64,000 nt of DNA from Arthrobacter sp. Soil782 (GCF_001428435.1 NZ_LMSO01000012.1:62001-126000), one strand, 5' to 3'; counted from the stretch's first letter, positions 35,357 through 45,435 are shown. Translations and numbers: made by a program. Notes: generated by a model from the letters alone, not told the origin.

Positions 35357-36445
35357 ATGAATCGGATAGCAGTGGTGGGAGCAGGAATCGTCGGGCTGGC
35401 TACGGCACATGCCCTTCGGAAAACGGGCGCGGACGTCACTATTTACGAGTCCGGAACGCCCGGCGGCGGACAGTCCGCCGGTGACGGGCGAATCTTCCGG
35501 CACGCCCATGACGACGTCCGGCTTGCCGGATTCGTTAGCTCCAGCCGCACTCTCTGGCGGCAGTGGGAGGCCGAGTTCGGTGTGGAACTGGTGTCCGATG
35601 CCGGAGCGGTGGCGATCGGCGACAGCGTCGAGGACAAGCTGCGCATCCTCAGCGACCTTCCACATATCCGCGTGGCGCTCCTGGCCCAGGGCCAACTCGG
35701 ATCCGCTCTGCCGATCCTCGCTGATTTCCAGGGTAAGGCCATGCTCGATGTGGACGGCGGTGCTATCCGTACGCTCGCCGCATTCCGTGCGCTGACCGTG
35801 AGCCTGCAGGCCGCGCTGGTGGCGGATCACGTACTGACCGTCCAGCACACCAGCGACGGCGATGTCGAAATTCGTACCGGAACCCGGGTGGACCGTTTCG
35901 ACCATGCTGTCCTCTGCGCGGGCCGAGGCACGGCCCCACTGGCGCGGAATGCAGGGCTCGAGATCCCCGTTGAACTTGCCGCCCATGCCCGCGTGACGTT
36001 CGAGGTACGGGAAGCCGCCGGAACTCCGCTGCCCACCTTCCAGGACGGCAGCGGAACTTTCGGAGAAACCGGAGTCTACGCGGCCCCTTCAGCCGATAAC
36101 CGTTCCTACTCGGTAGGCCTCAGCGAAACAACCAGGGTACGGCAGGACGGAAGCCTCGCGGATCCTCCTGCACTCGAATCCCTCGCGGACCGTGCAGCGG
36201 CCTATGTCCGCCACGCTTTGCCGGGACTGAATTCCGAGCCGTCCGGCTACGTGCACTGCTGGGTGACCCGTCTGCCCTGGGGGGAGGACGGTGTCGGGGT
36301 CTGGTCCACAGGCAAGATCAGCGCCATTGCCGGCCATAACCTCTTCAAACAGGCACCGGCGCTGGGGGAGGCGCTGGCCGAAACTGCGTTGTCCGGCGTC
36401 GTGCCGTCCCTACTGCGTCCGGAAGCGCAGCTCGGCAAGGGCTGA
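35357..36445 (+). CDS. FAD-dependent oxidoreductase (DAO family, sarcosine-oxidase-like)
   Basis: The N-terminal dinucleotide fold RIAVVGAGIVGLATAHALRKTGADVTIYES binds FAD. The DAO-family pattern continues with GGGQSAGDGRIFRHAHDD, which resembles the flavin-attachment region of monomeric sarcosine/N-methyltryptophan oxidases but lacks the covalent Cys-rich end. At 362 residues it is a typical length. Substrate is probably an N-methyl or D-amino acid; not determined by sequence. Confidence 0.83.
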   Translation: MNRIAVVGAGIVGLATAHALRKTGADVTIYESGTPGGGQSAGDGRIFRHAHDDVRLAGFVSSSRTLWRQWEAEFGVELVSDAGAVAIGDSVEDKLRILSDLPHIRVALLAQGQLGSALPILADFQGKAMLDVDGGAIRTLAAFRALTVSLQAALVADHVLTVQHTSDGDVEIRTGTRVDRFDHAVLCAGRGTAPLARNAGLEIPVELAAHARVTFEVREAAGTPLPTFQDGSGTFGETGVYAAPSADNRSYSVGLSETTRVRQDGSLADPPALESLADRAAAYVRHALPGLNSEPSGYVHCWVTRLPWGEDGVGVWSTGKISAIAGHNLFKQAPALGEALAETALSGVVPSLLRPEAQLGKG

Positions 36446-36473
36446 TCCGCCGGCATTTCCCGTGCCGTGAGCC

Positions 36474-37595
36474 TCAGTGCATCGTGAAGGTGCGGGCTAC
36501 GGCATCGTGAACGCTGGGTACTCCGGCCATCCTGCCCATCACCCGATTACGCAGTCCCAGCATGCCCGGCGGCAGTGGACGCCCAAGGATCATGTTGATG
36601 TGCGCCTGACGCGAGGCTGCCAGGGCTGCCCGGCGCCGCTCCTCGTTGAAGCGCCGAAGTCCAAGCCCGACGTCGGTGCCCGCCAGCGAAGCGATGACCA
36701 ACGGCACGAGCTGCACGGCATCGAGCCACCCCAGGTTCATGCCCTGCCCGCCAATAGGGGACACCTCATGCGCGGCATCGCCGATCAGCGCAATACGCCC
36801 CTGCACAAACCGTTCCGCTATGCGCCGCCGTACCGCAAAGGAGCTCAACATCGTGTTGTTCCGGGTATCGACGCCCACACCGGTGCGGCTCGCCACCAGC
36901 TCCGCGACTGCCTCGGCCGTGGGGTCTTTCACCAGCGACGGCATCCGCACAACCCAGCGTCGGACCGAGCCGGGCAACGGGAAAGACTCAACAATCCCGG
37001 CCGGCTCCAGGTACAGGGCAGCGGTGCTTCCGTCACCGGTGGTGTCAGGGAAATCGCCCATGACGTAGGCGTCGGGATACGGCCGGATGCTCCCGCCGAT
37101 GCCCGCCGCATCGCGTACGGTGCTTCTGGCCCCGTCGGCCCCGATGAGCAACGTGGACCGGTGGGTGCCGTTGTCCGTAATGGTCAGAACCTCACTCCCG
37201 ACGTCGTGAACGGCCTCGACGGTTTCGCCCCTGCGCAGCGCGTCCGGTGCCAGCTCAGCGAGCCGCTCCGAAAGGATGCGCTCCGTCTGCTCTTGGGGGA
37301 TCGCGAGCACGTAACGGTGCCTGCCGGGAAGGGACGAGAACGACAGCTCCGCGACCGTCCGACCGCGGCTCCGCGCAACACCGCCGGGGATCTGAACGCC
37401 CGCGGCAACCAGGCTCTCCGCTACTCCAGCCTGTTCCAGTGCGGCAAGCGCCGGTGGGTGGATGCCTATCGCCCGGGAGTGCGAACTGCGCTCGGTGCGG
37501 CGCTCCAGGACCTGAACCTCAACACCTGACTGCGCCAGCAGGATCGCGGCGTACAGCCCTACCGGCCCACCGCCGACTATCAGGACATCAGGCAC
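36474..37595 (-). CDS. FAD-dependent aromatic hydroxylase (UbiH/PHBH-type), tailoring enzyme of the type III PKS operon
   Basis: The sequence has the GxGxxG FAD site (DVLIVGGGPVGLYAAILLAQSGVEVQVLERR), the DG motif LLIGADGARSTVRDA and the second FAD motif ALIGDAAHEVSPIGGQGMNLG, all hallmarks of single-component aromatic hydroxylases. It is the third gene of the operon with a type III PKS and a methyltransferase; its start overlaps the methyltransferase stop by eight bases. It likely hydroxylates the aromatic polyketide, as SrsC does in the streptomycete srsABC phenolic lipid route. Confidence 0.88.
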   Translation of the reverse strand: MPDVLIVGGGPVGLYAAILLAQSGVEVQVLERRTERSSHSRAIGIHPPALAALEQAGVAESLVAAGVQIPGGVARSRGRTVAELSFSSLPGRHRYVLAIPQEQTERILSERLAELAPDALRRGETVEAVHDVGSEVLTITDNGTHRSTLLIGADGARSTVRDAAGIGGSIRPYPDAYVMGDFPDTTGDGSTAALYLEPAGIVESFPLPGSVRRWVVRMPSLVKDPTAEAVAELVASRTGVGVDTRNNTMLSSFAVRRRIAERFVQGRIALIGDAAHEVSPIGGQGMNLGWLDAVQLVPLVIASLAGTDVGLGLRRFNEERRRAALAASRQAHINMILGRPLPPGMLGLRNRVMGRMAGVPSVHDAVARTFTMH

Positions 37596-38274
37596 GGTGC
37601 ACCAGCAGGTTCCGGAACGGCACCTGCCGCTCCACGCGCCAGCCAGAAGGCACGACGGCGCGCAGTTCCTCCGCGAGGTAGCTTCGCCGGATCGACGTCA
37701 GCCCGTCCTCGCGGATGTAGGAACCGGGCAACGGCAGGGTGGCCACGGAGAACAGTGCAAACCCCACCCGGGTCCGCGACAGGTCACTGTGCAGGGCGAG
37801 CCGCGTGCCCAGCTTCTCCGAATCGCTGAGCAGTCCGCTCAGCTCGTCCGGCGCGAGGTGGTGGAGCACATGGTTGGAGGTAACGACGTCGAACTGGGCA
37901 CCTTCGGCGACCAGTTCCGAACTGAACGCGCGCCGGAACGTGAGCCCCGGCGTCGTCGGTTGGCTGTTTGCGAACGCATTCGCGCGTGCGTCGGGGTCAA
38001 TCGCGGTGATCTCCAGCCTGAAGCCGTCGCGGGCAGCCCAGCGGGCAAGCGCGCGGGGGATGTCGCCGCCGCCTGAGCCGATGTCGAGCAGCGTATTGGT
38101 ACGCGACGTAGGCAGGACTGGCCGGATGTAGCGCGCCCAGGTGCGATGCCAACCGGCGACCGAACGGTTGACGAGCGGGAACTGGGCGTAGGTGCGGTCG
38201 AGCTTGGACGGATCGCAGTCCGGCTTGTCCATCTCCTCGATTGCCGTGAGGTTCCGGGAGGCGAGGAAGGTCAT
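37588..38274 (-). CDS. SAM-dependent methyltransferase, class I
   Basis: The SAM-binding motif I is LLDIGSGGGDIPRALARWA (about residues 62-80), with AIDPDARANAFA as motif II. The protein has 228 residues. It lies between the type III PKS and the hydroxylase; its start ATG abuts the PKS stop. It probably O- or C-methylates the polyketide product, analogous to SrsB, though SrsB belongs to a different methyltransferase fold. The N-terminal DRTYAQFPLVNRSVAGWHRTW occurs in the type III PKS-associated group. Confidence 0.87.
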   Translation of the reverse strand: MTFLASRNLTAIEEMDKPDCDPSKLDRTYAQFPLVNRSVAGWHRTWARYIRPVLPTSRTNTLLDIGSGGGDIPRALARWAARDGFRLEITAIDPDARANAFANSQPTTPGLTFRRAFSSELVAEGAQFDVVTSNHVLHHLAPDELSGLLSDSEKLGTRLALHSDLSRTRVGFALFSVATLPLPGSYIREDGLTSIRRSYLAEELRAVVPSGWRVERQVPFRNLLVHRA

Positions 38275-39411
38275 TCAGGCGGATGTCTTGGTCAGGAGGG
38301 CGGTTTCCACCGTGAGCCCCGGCCCGAAGGCCATCGAGCAGATGCGCTCATCGGTGTCCGAGCCGGGCTGGTCCAGGATGTGCTTGAGGACAAACATCAC
38401 GGTGGCGCTGCTCATGTTCCCGTAGTTCCGCAGCGTTTCCCGGGCGGGGACCAGCTGGTCATCACTGAGCTTCAGCTTGGCCTGCACCTTGTCCAGGATG
38501 CTGCGGCCGCCCGGGTGGATGGCCCAGTGCTCGATGTCCCGGTACTCAAGCCCGATCAGGGACTCATCGCGCTCGAGCAGGGGGGCGAGGGCGCCGACGA
38601 TGTGCTCGTCGATAATGTGCGGCACGTAGGTTCCGAGGACCATCTCGAAACCCTCGTCCCCGATGTTCCAGGCCATCGATTCCTCGCCGACCGGGGTCAG
38701 GGTGGTTTCGAAGAAGTCGAGGGACAGGGCAGGTCCCGACGGCGGCGCCAGATCAGTCCGCGCGGTAATGACCGCTGCCGCTGCGCCGTCGGCAAAGAGG
38801 GACGTCCCCACAATCGTGTCCGGGTTGTTGGAGGACCGCACGTGCAACGAGCACAGCTCGGCGCTGACCACGAGGACCACTGCGTTGGGATCGGCGTCGC
38901 AAAAAGATTTCGCCGCGCGCAGCGCCGGGAACGCCGCGTAGCACCCCATGAAGCCGAGGTGGTAGCGCTGTGCGGACGGGTTCAGGCCCAGTGCACGGAC
39001 GATTTTGTAGTCCGGGCCCGGGTTGAAGAACCCGGTGCAGGAAACTGTCACCACGTGCGTGATGTCCTCAGCTTCAACTCCCTCTGCTGCATCCAGCGCT
39101 TTCTGTGCAGCTTCCACGAACAGCTTGGTGCCGGCTTCGGCGTAGACCTCGTTCCGGGCCTTGGTGCCCGGGCTGAGGATGGTCATGGTGTCCGAGTCGA
39201 AGAACACCGGGGCCTCGCTGTGGCGTTCGAGGGTGAGCTCCTCCACCGCCGTGTAACGCGTATCGATGCCGGAGGAATCGAACGCGGCAGTCACCAGCCG
39301 CTGCCCCAACCTGTTCAGCCCCGGCTGCGCTGCAAAGACATCCCGTACCTGGGACTGCACCATGACGGTGGTCGGTACGGCGGTTTCGAGGGACCTCATC
39401 AGGACTGTCAT
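38275..39411 (-). CDS. Type III polyketide synthase (chalcone synthase family)
   Basis: The catalytic triad is complete: Cys157 in LGFMGCYAAFPALR, His299 in WAIHPGGRSILD and Asn332 in LRNYGNMSSATVMFVLKH. The 378-residue length is standard. The enzyme condenses malonyl-CoA units onto a starter acyl-CoA and cyclises the product to a resorcinol or pyrone. It leads a three-gene operon with a methyltransferase and an FAD hydroxylase. No SD is visible before the ATG, and a promoter fits a leaderless transcript. The starter chain length cannot be read from sequence. Confidence 0.92.
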   Translation of the reverse strand: MTVLMRSLETAVPTTVMVQSQVRDVFAAQPGLNRLGQRLVTAAFDSSGIDTRYTAVEELTLERHSEAPVFFDSDTMTILSPGTKARNEVYAEAGTKLFVEAAQKALDAAEGVEAEDITHVVTVSCTGFFNPGPDYKIVRALGLNPSAQRYHLGFMGCYAAFPALRAAKSFCDADPNAVVLVVSAELCSLHVRSSNNPDTIVGTSLFADGAAAAVITARTDLAPPSGPALSLDFFETTLTPVGEESMAWNIGDEGFEMVLGTYVPHIIDEHIVGALAPLLERDESLIGLEYRDIEHWAIHPGGRSILDKVQAKLKLSDDQLVPARETLRNYGNMSSATVMFVLKHILDQPGSDTDERICSMAFGPGLTVETALLTKTSA

Positions 39412-39417
39412 AGTTCA

Positions 39418-39446
39418 TTGTTAGGCGACCGAGTAACTGAACACAA
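39418..39446 (-). promoter_or_regulatory. Candidate leaderless promoter of the type III PKS operon
   Basis: On the minus strand TTGTGT (39441-39446) and TAACAA (39418-39423) are separated by 17 bases. Six bases then lie between the -10 and the ATG at 39411, so transcription would start at or next to the start codon. The absence of a ribosome-binding site agrees with a leaderless mRNA. Confidence 0.45.
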
Positions 39447-39527
39447 TACGAACCAGTCCGCCGGGAAGTCTGCTGCCCCTGCGCTGTGCCTCTGAGACGC
39501 CCGCCGCCCGTGGCGTAGCGTGTTGCT

Positions 39528-40607
39528 ATGGCACTGCTCCGGAACGTACAACGACGACGCACACGCGGCCCCGAGCAAGCGGGCCGTATGCTCCGCCATG
39601 GCTCGGTGTGGGCGGTATCGGCGGTGCTACTGGCCGGGTGCAGTGCGGCACCTCCGAACACCGCTTCGGAGTCTCCTGAAACATCTGCCTCGTCTTCCGC
39701 AGCCACGCCAACCGCTTCAGAAACGCCGACTCCCGGGTCCTCGCCGACCGCACCTGCAACGCCCACTCCGTCTGCAACACCCACGCCCTCTGCCGAACCC
39801 ACCCCGGAGCGTTTCGAGCTTCCCCGCGGCGGGGTGGAATTGTTTCCGGACTACCGCCTTGTCGGGTTCAGCGGGCATCCCTACTCAGCCGCACTGGGCA
39901 GGCTCGGCATCGGTGCAATCGATGAGCGGGTGGACGAGATCGAGGCACTCGGGAAGGAGCTGGCCGGCGAGCGCAAGGTGATGCCGGCGCTGGAGCTGAT
40001 TGCCGTCGTCGTGCAGGCTGATCCGGGTGCCGACGGCGCCTACCGGACCCGCGCGTCCGATGAGATCATCAGCGGGTACCTCGAGGCCGCCCGCAGGCAT
40101 GACGGGATGCTGATCCTGAATGTCCAGCCCGGCCGGGCGAGCATGGCGGAGGAAGTCCGTGCGCTTGAGAAGTGGCTGGTGGAGCCGGATGTCGGTGTGG
40201 CGCTTGATCCCGAGTGGGACATTACGGCGGAGCAGCTTCCCGGGCGTTCCTACGGGCACACCACGGGTGAGGAAATCAACGAGATTGCTGCGTACCTCGA
40301 TGGTCTGGTGACCGAGAATAACCTTCCGCAGAAGCCGCTCGTGTTTCATCAGGTCGCTCCCGGCGTCGTCAGTAATGTGGCGGCGATCCAGGAATACGCA
40401 GGGGTGGAAGTTATCCGGAGCGTGGACGGAATCGGGTCCGCGGCGATGAAAATCGAGACCTACAACCTGCTGATGAAAGACCTCCCTCCGACTGTCCACC
40501 CAGGGTTCAAGCTGTTCTTCGAGGAGGACGTGGTGCTGGGTCCGCTGATGACGCCGGCCGAGGTCCTGGCGCTCACACCGCAGCCGGAGTACGTTCTGTA
40601 CGAGTAG
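39528..40607 (+). CDS. Lipoprotein of unknown function with Ser/Thr/Pro linker
   Basis: A lipobox (LLAGC, about residue 43) is followed by ~60 residues of low-complexity TPTPSATPTPS-type linker and a ~250-residue globular domain. The globular part has VELFPDYRLVGFSGHPYS at its start and DVGVALDPEWDI, KPLVFHQVAPGVVSNVAAI and VRSVDGIGSAAMKIETYN-type strands later. These could be parallel strands of a TIM-barrel-like fold, but I do not recognise the family. An ATG at 39588 would give a more usual short signal peptide. It is divergent from the PKS operon. Confidence 0.7.
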   Translation: MALLRNVQRRRTRGPEQAGRMLRHGSVWAVSAVLLAGCSAAPPNTASESPETSASSSAATPTASETPTPGSSPTAPATPTPSATPTPSAEPTPERFELPRGGVELFPDYRLVGFSGHPYSAALGRLGIGAIDERVDEIEALGKELAGERKVMPALELIAVVVQADPGADGAYRTRASDEIISGYLEAARRHDGMLILNVQPGRASMAEEVRALEKWLVEPDVGVALDPEWDITAEQLPGRSYGHTTGEEINEIAAYLDGLVTENNLPQKPLVFHQVAPGVVSNVAAIQEYAGVEVIRSVDGIGSAAMKIETYNLLMKDLPPTVHPGFKLFFEEDVVLGPLMTPAEVLALTPQPEYVLYE

Positions 40608-40669
40608 GACCCATCCAGAGTCCCTGTGTTGCCGAACACAGGTAAAGGCTTCTTTGAGGGATGGTGGAC

Positions 40670-41314
40670 ATGGCGGTTCGATCGGCAGCACTGGTTGGTG
40701 GCGCCCTGCTCGCTGCGCTCTTCACCAGCGGATGCATGGCTGTCGAGGAGAACCCGCTCGACGTGAACTCTCCGCGCTCGCAGGAGAACGTCAGCGCGGT
40801 CCAGCAGACGGTGGCGGACTTCGGTGAGGACCCCCTGAACCTCGCCGAGAACGGCGCCACGCTCTGCGCCACTCAGCCTGACATCGGTTACCAGGAATTC
40901 ACGGTCCTGGTGCACAACGAGGCGCTTGAAACCTTCACTCTCGACGACGTCACCCTGCAGAATCCTGAGGGGCTCACCCTCGTGAGCGCTGAGGTGTCCA
41001 CGGCCAACCGGGAGGGTCACCACAAGGCACACGGCGAGGACGACGGCGGCGCTCACGGCACGCACAGCGCGGAACCGGCGCCTGCAGCTCCTGCCGAGAC
41101 GGCTGAGCCGGCCGGCCCGGTTGAGCCGGTGCCAGCGGAGGGCTACAACATCACCACCCATGAGTACGTGAATTTGGTGGTGGCGGTCTCGATCGCTGAC
41201 GGTGTTGACGGAGGCACGTCCCAGGGCGTTTCCGTTGCGTACTCTGCCAGTGGACAGGAATTCACGGGTACCCACCCGCTTGCGATCGAGCTGAACCGCG
41301 AGAGCTGCGCCTAA
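40670..41314 (+). CDS. Lipoprotein of unknown function with His/Asp-rich segment
   Basis: Lipobox TSGC at residues ~19-22 is followed by a 190-residue domain with one more Cys (ENGATLCATQ), a C-terminal Cys at the very end and an internal hydrophilic stretch HHKAHGEDDGGAHGTHSAEPAPAAPAE. The clustered His and acidic residues could bind metal, but no known metal-protein motif is complete. I prefer the ATG at 40670 because GAGGG at 40656-40660 is nine bases upstream. It follows the preceding lipoprotein gene by 62 bases. Confidence 0.65.
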   Translation: MAVRSAALVGGALLAALFTSGCMAVEENPLDVNSPRSQENVSAVQQTVADFGEDPLNLAENGATLCATQPDIGYQEFTVLVHNEALETFTLDDVTLQNPEGLTLVSAEVSTANREGHHKAHGEDDGGAHGTHSAEPAPAAPAETAEPAGPVEPVPAEGYNITTHEYVNLVVAVSIADGVDGGTSQGVSVAYSASGQEFTGTHPLAIELNRESCA

Positions 41315-41356
41315 TCCTCCCTCCACAGCGGGGCAGCCTTTTAGATTGCTGACTGC

Positions 41357-43795
41357 GTGAATGCCACAATGGCAGGCGTGAGCGCACCAGTTACTACTCC
41401 CTTGTCCATCTTCAAGCAACTCGCTGAGGAACTCCGCGTCCAGCAATGGCAGATCAAGGCCGCGGTGGACCTGCTCGACGGCGGATCAACCGTTCCCTTC
41501 ATTGCTCGCTACCGTAAGGAAGTAACCGGAACCCTTGACGACGCACAGCTGCGTGAGCTGGAGGAGAGGCTGCGCTATCTGCGCGAACTTGAGGAGCGGC
41601 GCGCGGCCGTGCTTGAGGCGATCGAAGCGCAGGGCAAGCTCACCGCTGAGCTTCGTGCCGCCGTCGTCGGTGCTACCACCAAGGCGCGGTTGGAGGATAT
41701 CTACCTGCCTTTCAAGACCAAGCGGCGCACCAAAGCTCAGATTGCACGGGAAGCCGGGCTGGAGCCGCTCGCGGACTCACTTCTCGCCAACCCATCGCTC
41801 GAACCCGTTGCTGAAGCAGGCCGCTTCCTGAACGAGAGCGTTCCCACGGCCGAAGACGCGCTGGCCGGTGCCCGGGCGCTGCTCGTGGAGCGTGCCGGGC
41901 AGGACGCCGACCTGCTCGCTGACCTGCGTGAACGGCTGTGGAGGCAGGGCCGGCTGCGCTCGCAGGTGGTTTCCGGCAAGGAAGCCGAGGGCCAGAAGTT
42001 CTCCGACTACTTCGACTTTGTGCAGGCGCCGTCCGCCATGCCGTCGCACCGGGCCCTGGCACTGCTGCGCGGCGAGAAGGAAGGCGTGCTGCAGCTGACG
42101 CTCACCGAGGCTGACTCCACCGACGCTGAGGCTGCGTTGCGTGCCAAGCGCCGCTTCGAGAACTCCGTGGCCGCCTTCCTGGGCGTTGCGGATCAGGGCC
42201 GGCCGGCGGATGCGTGGCTCATGGTGACGGCCCAGCAGGCCTGGCGACGGTTGCTCGCCAAGCTCTCGATCGACCTCCGGGTGCGGCTGTTTGTGGAGGC
42301 GGAGACGGAAGCGGTGCGGGTCTTCGCTGCGAACCTGCGCGATGTGCTGCTCGCGGCGCCCGCGGGTGGACGTACCACCATCGGGCTGGATCCCGGCCTT
42401 CGGACCGGTGTGAAGGTCGCCGTGGTGGACGGGACGGGCAAGGTCCTCGAAACAGCGACAATTTATCCGCACGCCCCCGCGAAGAAGTGGGATGACGCGT
42501 TGACTGTGCTCTCGCGGATGGTAACCACCCACAACGTCGAGCTCATCGCCATCGGCAACGGCACGGCGTCACGGGAGACGGACAAGCTTGCGTCCGAACT
42601 GATCTCGCTTATGTCCGGGCGTACCCTGCAGAAACTGGTTGTTTCCGAGGCAGGCGCGTCGGTGTATTCAGCGTCAGCGTTGGCATCGGCGGAGCTGCCT
42701 GAGCTGGATGTGTCGCTGCGTGGTGCTGTGTCGATTGCCAGGCGGCTGCAGGATCCGCTGGCCGAGTTGGTGAAGATTGACCCGAAGTCGATCGGCGTAG
42801 GCCAGTACCAGCATGACGTGAGTCCTGCCAAACTGGAGCGCTCGCTTGATGCCGTGATCGAAGACTGCGTGAACGCCGTGGGGGTGGACGTGAATACCGC
42901 ATCGCTGTCGCTCCTGACAAGGGTGGCCGGCGTGGGGTCCCTGCTGAGCGGGAATATCGTTGCGCACCGGGATGCGAACGGACCCTTTGCACGCCGAAGC
43001 GACCTTCTAAAGGTTCCCAGGCTTGGCGCCAAGGCGTTCGAGCAGTGTGCAGGCTTCCTCCGGATTGCCGGCGGACCTGAGCCGCTGGATGCCTCCAGCG
43101 TGCACCCCGAGGCTTATTCTGTGGCGCGGCGAATGGTGAACGACGCCAGTGGCTCGCTTCGGTCACTGAACCTCGCGGAGTACGTTGACGATTCGATCGG
43201 GCTGCCCACGCTGCAGGATATCCTCACTGAGCTCGAGAAACCGGGGCGGGATCCGCGGCCCGCGTTTGTCGCGGCCTCCTTTGCTGATGTCGAGAAGATT
43301 TCAGATCTGCGCCCGGGAATGATCATCGACGGGGTGGTCACGAATGTTGCTGCTTTTGGCGCGTTCGTGGACGTCGGGGTGCACCAGGATGGGCTGGTGC
43401 ACGTTTCAGCGATGGCCGACCGCTTCATCAGCGATCCCCATGAAGTTGTGAAGTCCGGCCAGGTAGTAAAGGTCAGGGTGTTGGAGGCGGACCCGGACCG
43501 CAAACGGATCTCCCTCAGCCTGCGCCTTACTGAGGACGCCGCGAACCGGGGGGCCAGACCGGACAGTGGGGCGCGGGGCGGCGGGTCCGATCGTCGCGCG
43601 CGACGCGGTGAAGAGACGGACCGCCGTCGTCATCCGAGCGGTGGGCAAGGGGGCAGTCCGAAGCCCGGCTCTTCAAAGCCGGGAGGCATCTCCAGCGCGG
43701 GAGCGGCGAAGCAGGGCGGCAAGGGCGCACCGGCTCCGGCGAACAGCGCAATGGCGGAGGCGCTTCGGGCTGCGGGGTTGGCGCCGCGGGACTAG
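41357..43795 (+). CDS. tex: Tex family RNA-binding protein with S1 domain
   Basis: An 812-residue protein with the Tex layout: an N-terminal region with RVQQWQIKAAVDLLDGGSTVPFIARYRKEVTGTLDD, a YqgF-like ribonuclease H fold (GLDPGLRTGVKVAVVDGTGKVLETATIYPH), helix-hairpin-helix motifs (TRVAGVGSLLSGNIVAHRDANG), and an S1 domain near residue 650 (GMIIDGVVTNVAAFGAFVDVGVHQDGLVHVS). The last ~90 residues are a low-complexity Gly/Ser/Arg tail. Tex proteins are implicated in transcription and RNA handling. A GTG at 41357, ATG at 41369 and GTG at 41378 are possible starts. Confidence 0.93.
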   Translation: MNATMAGVSAPVTTPLSIFKQLAEELRVQQWQIKAAVDLLDGGSTVPFIARYRKEVTGTLDDAQLRELEERLRYLRELEERRAAVLEAIEAQGKLTAELRAAVVGATTKARLEDIYLPFKTKRRTKAQIAREAGLEPLADSLLANPSLEPVAEAGRFLNESVPTAEDALAGARALLVERAGQDADLLADLRERLWRQGRLRSQVVSGKEAEGQKFSDYFDFVQAPSAMPSHRALALLRGEKEGVLQLTLTEADSTDAEAALRAKRRFENSVAAFLGVADQGRPADAWLMVTAQQAWRRLLAKLSIDLRVRLFVEAETEAVRVFAANLRDVLLAAPAGGRTTIGLDPGLRTGVKVAVVDGTGKVLETATIYPHAPAKKWDDALTVLSRMVTTHNVELIAIGNGTASRETDKLASELISLMSGRTLQKLVVSEAGASVYSASALASAELPELDVSLRGAVSIARRLQDPLAELVKIDPKSIGVGQYQHDVSPAKLERSLDAVIEDCVNAVGVDVNTASLSLLTRVAGVGSLLSGNIVAHRDANGPFARRSDLLKVPRLGAKAFEQCAGFLRIAGGPEPLDASSVHPEAYSVARRMVNDASGSLRSLNLAEYVDDSIGLPTLQDILTELEKPGRDPRPAFVAASFADVEKISDLRPGMIIDGVVTNVAAFGAFVDVGVHQDGLVHVSAMADRFISDPHEVVKSGQVVKVRVLEADPDRKRISLSLRLTEDAANRGARPDSGARGGGSDRRARRGEETDRRRHPSGGQGGSPKPGSSKPGGISSAGAAKQGGKGAPAPANSAMAEALRAAGLAPRD

Positions 43796-43830
43796 CGCGG
43801 GCAGCGACAACCGCGGCTTTCCAGTTCCGG

Positions 43831-43876
43831 ACACGAAAGAGCCCCGCAACGGGAACGTTGCAGGGCTCTTTCGTGT
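43831..43876. terminator. Bidirectional intrinsic terminator between tex and the Rpf gene
   Basis: ACACGAAAGAGCCC pairs with GGGCTCTTTCGTGT, with GCAAC/GTTGC extending the stem inside. It lies between converging genes and ends in T-rich sequence on the plus strand and A-rich on the other. Confidence 0.85.
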
Positions 43877-43888
43877 GTAGCTGAAACC

Positions 43889-44896
<1,008 letters not shown>

Positions 44897-45364
44897 ATGG
44901 ACGCGCACCGGACAGTCACCTGTGAAATCCCTATGAGATGGTCAGACATGGACGCCTACGGGCACATCAATAACGTCCAGGTGGTGCGGCTTCTCGAGGA
45001 AGCGCGTATCCAGGCGTTCGGCCCGCCGGGAGGGACCGGTGCCGCGGGCCAGGATCCGCCGGTGCCTCTCTTCAGCTCCGTGGCCGCAGGAGTGCAGGCG
45101 CTGGTGGTGGAACACCGCATCAAGTACACGGCCACCCTGGACTACCGGAACGTCCCGTTGAAAATCGAGGTGTGGATTGCAGACCTGAAAGCTGCGAGCC
45201 TCAACATCGCGTACCGCATCCATGATCCGGTGACTCGCCGGGTGTGCGTGCTGGCGCAGACCACGCTGGCTTTCGTGCACGGCGAATCGGAGTCGCTGCT
45301 TCGCATCACTGCTGAGCAGAAGCAGCAGCTGGCGCCCTACGTGGGCCCCGGCCTCTTCAGATAG
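44897..45364 (+). CDS. Hotdog-fold acyl-CoA thioesterase (4HBT type)
   Basis: The motif EIPMRWSDMDAYGHINNVQVVRLLEEARIQAF carries the catalytic Asp and the conserved helix of 4-hydroxybenzoyl-CoA thioesterase-like proteins. At 155 residues it is a single hotdog domain. It hydrolyses an acyl-CoA in the cytoplasm; the acyl group is unknown. It is transcribed divergently from the Rpf gene and ends just before a long hairpin. Confidence 0.85.
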   Translation: MDAHRTVTCEIPMRWSDMDAYGHINNVQVVRLLEEARIQAFGPPGGTGAAGQDPPVPLFSSVAAGVQALVVEHRIKYTATLDYRNVPLKIEVWIADLKAASLNIAYRIHDPVTRRVCVLAQTTLAFVHGESESLLRITAEQKQQLAPYVGPGLFR

Positions 45365-45370
45365 ACCCAT

Positions 45371-45426
45371 GAGTTGGCAGGACACGCCCCGTATGGGCGC
45401 TCAAAAGGGGTGTGTCCTGCCAACTC
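45371..45426. terminator. Long inverted repeat, bidirectional terminator or dispersed palindrome
   Basis: Arms of 20 bases (45371-45390 and 45407-45426) pair with a single G-T type mismatch around a 16-base loop. The outer core is GAGTTGGCAGGACAC. It separates the converging thioesterase and formaldehyde dehydrogenase genes. It is longer than most terminators and has no T run, so it may be a repeat element. Confidence 0.75.
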
Positions 45427-45435
45427 AACGAGGGG

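Noticed and set aside
39411-39477. tRNA or small RNA gene between the PKS operon and the lipoprotein gene
   Set aside because: No cloverleaf arms or terminator were found; the stretch is explained by the promoter.
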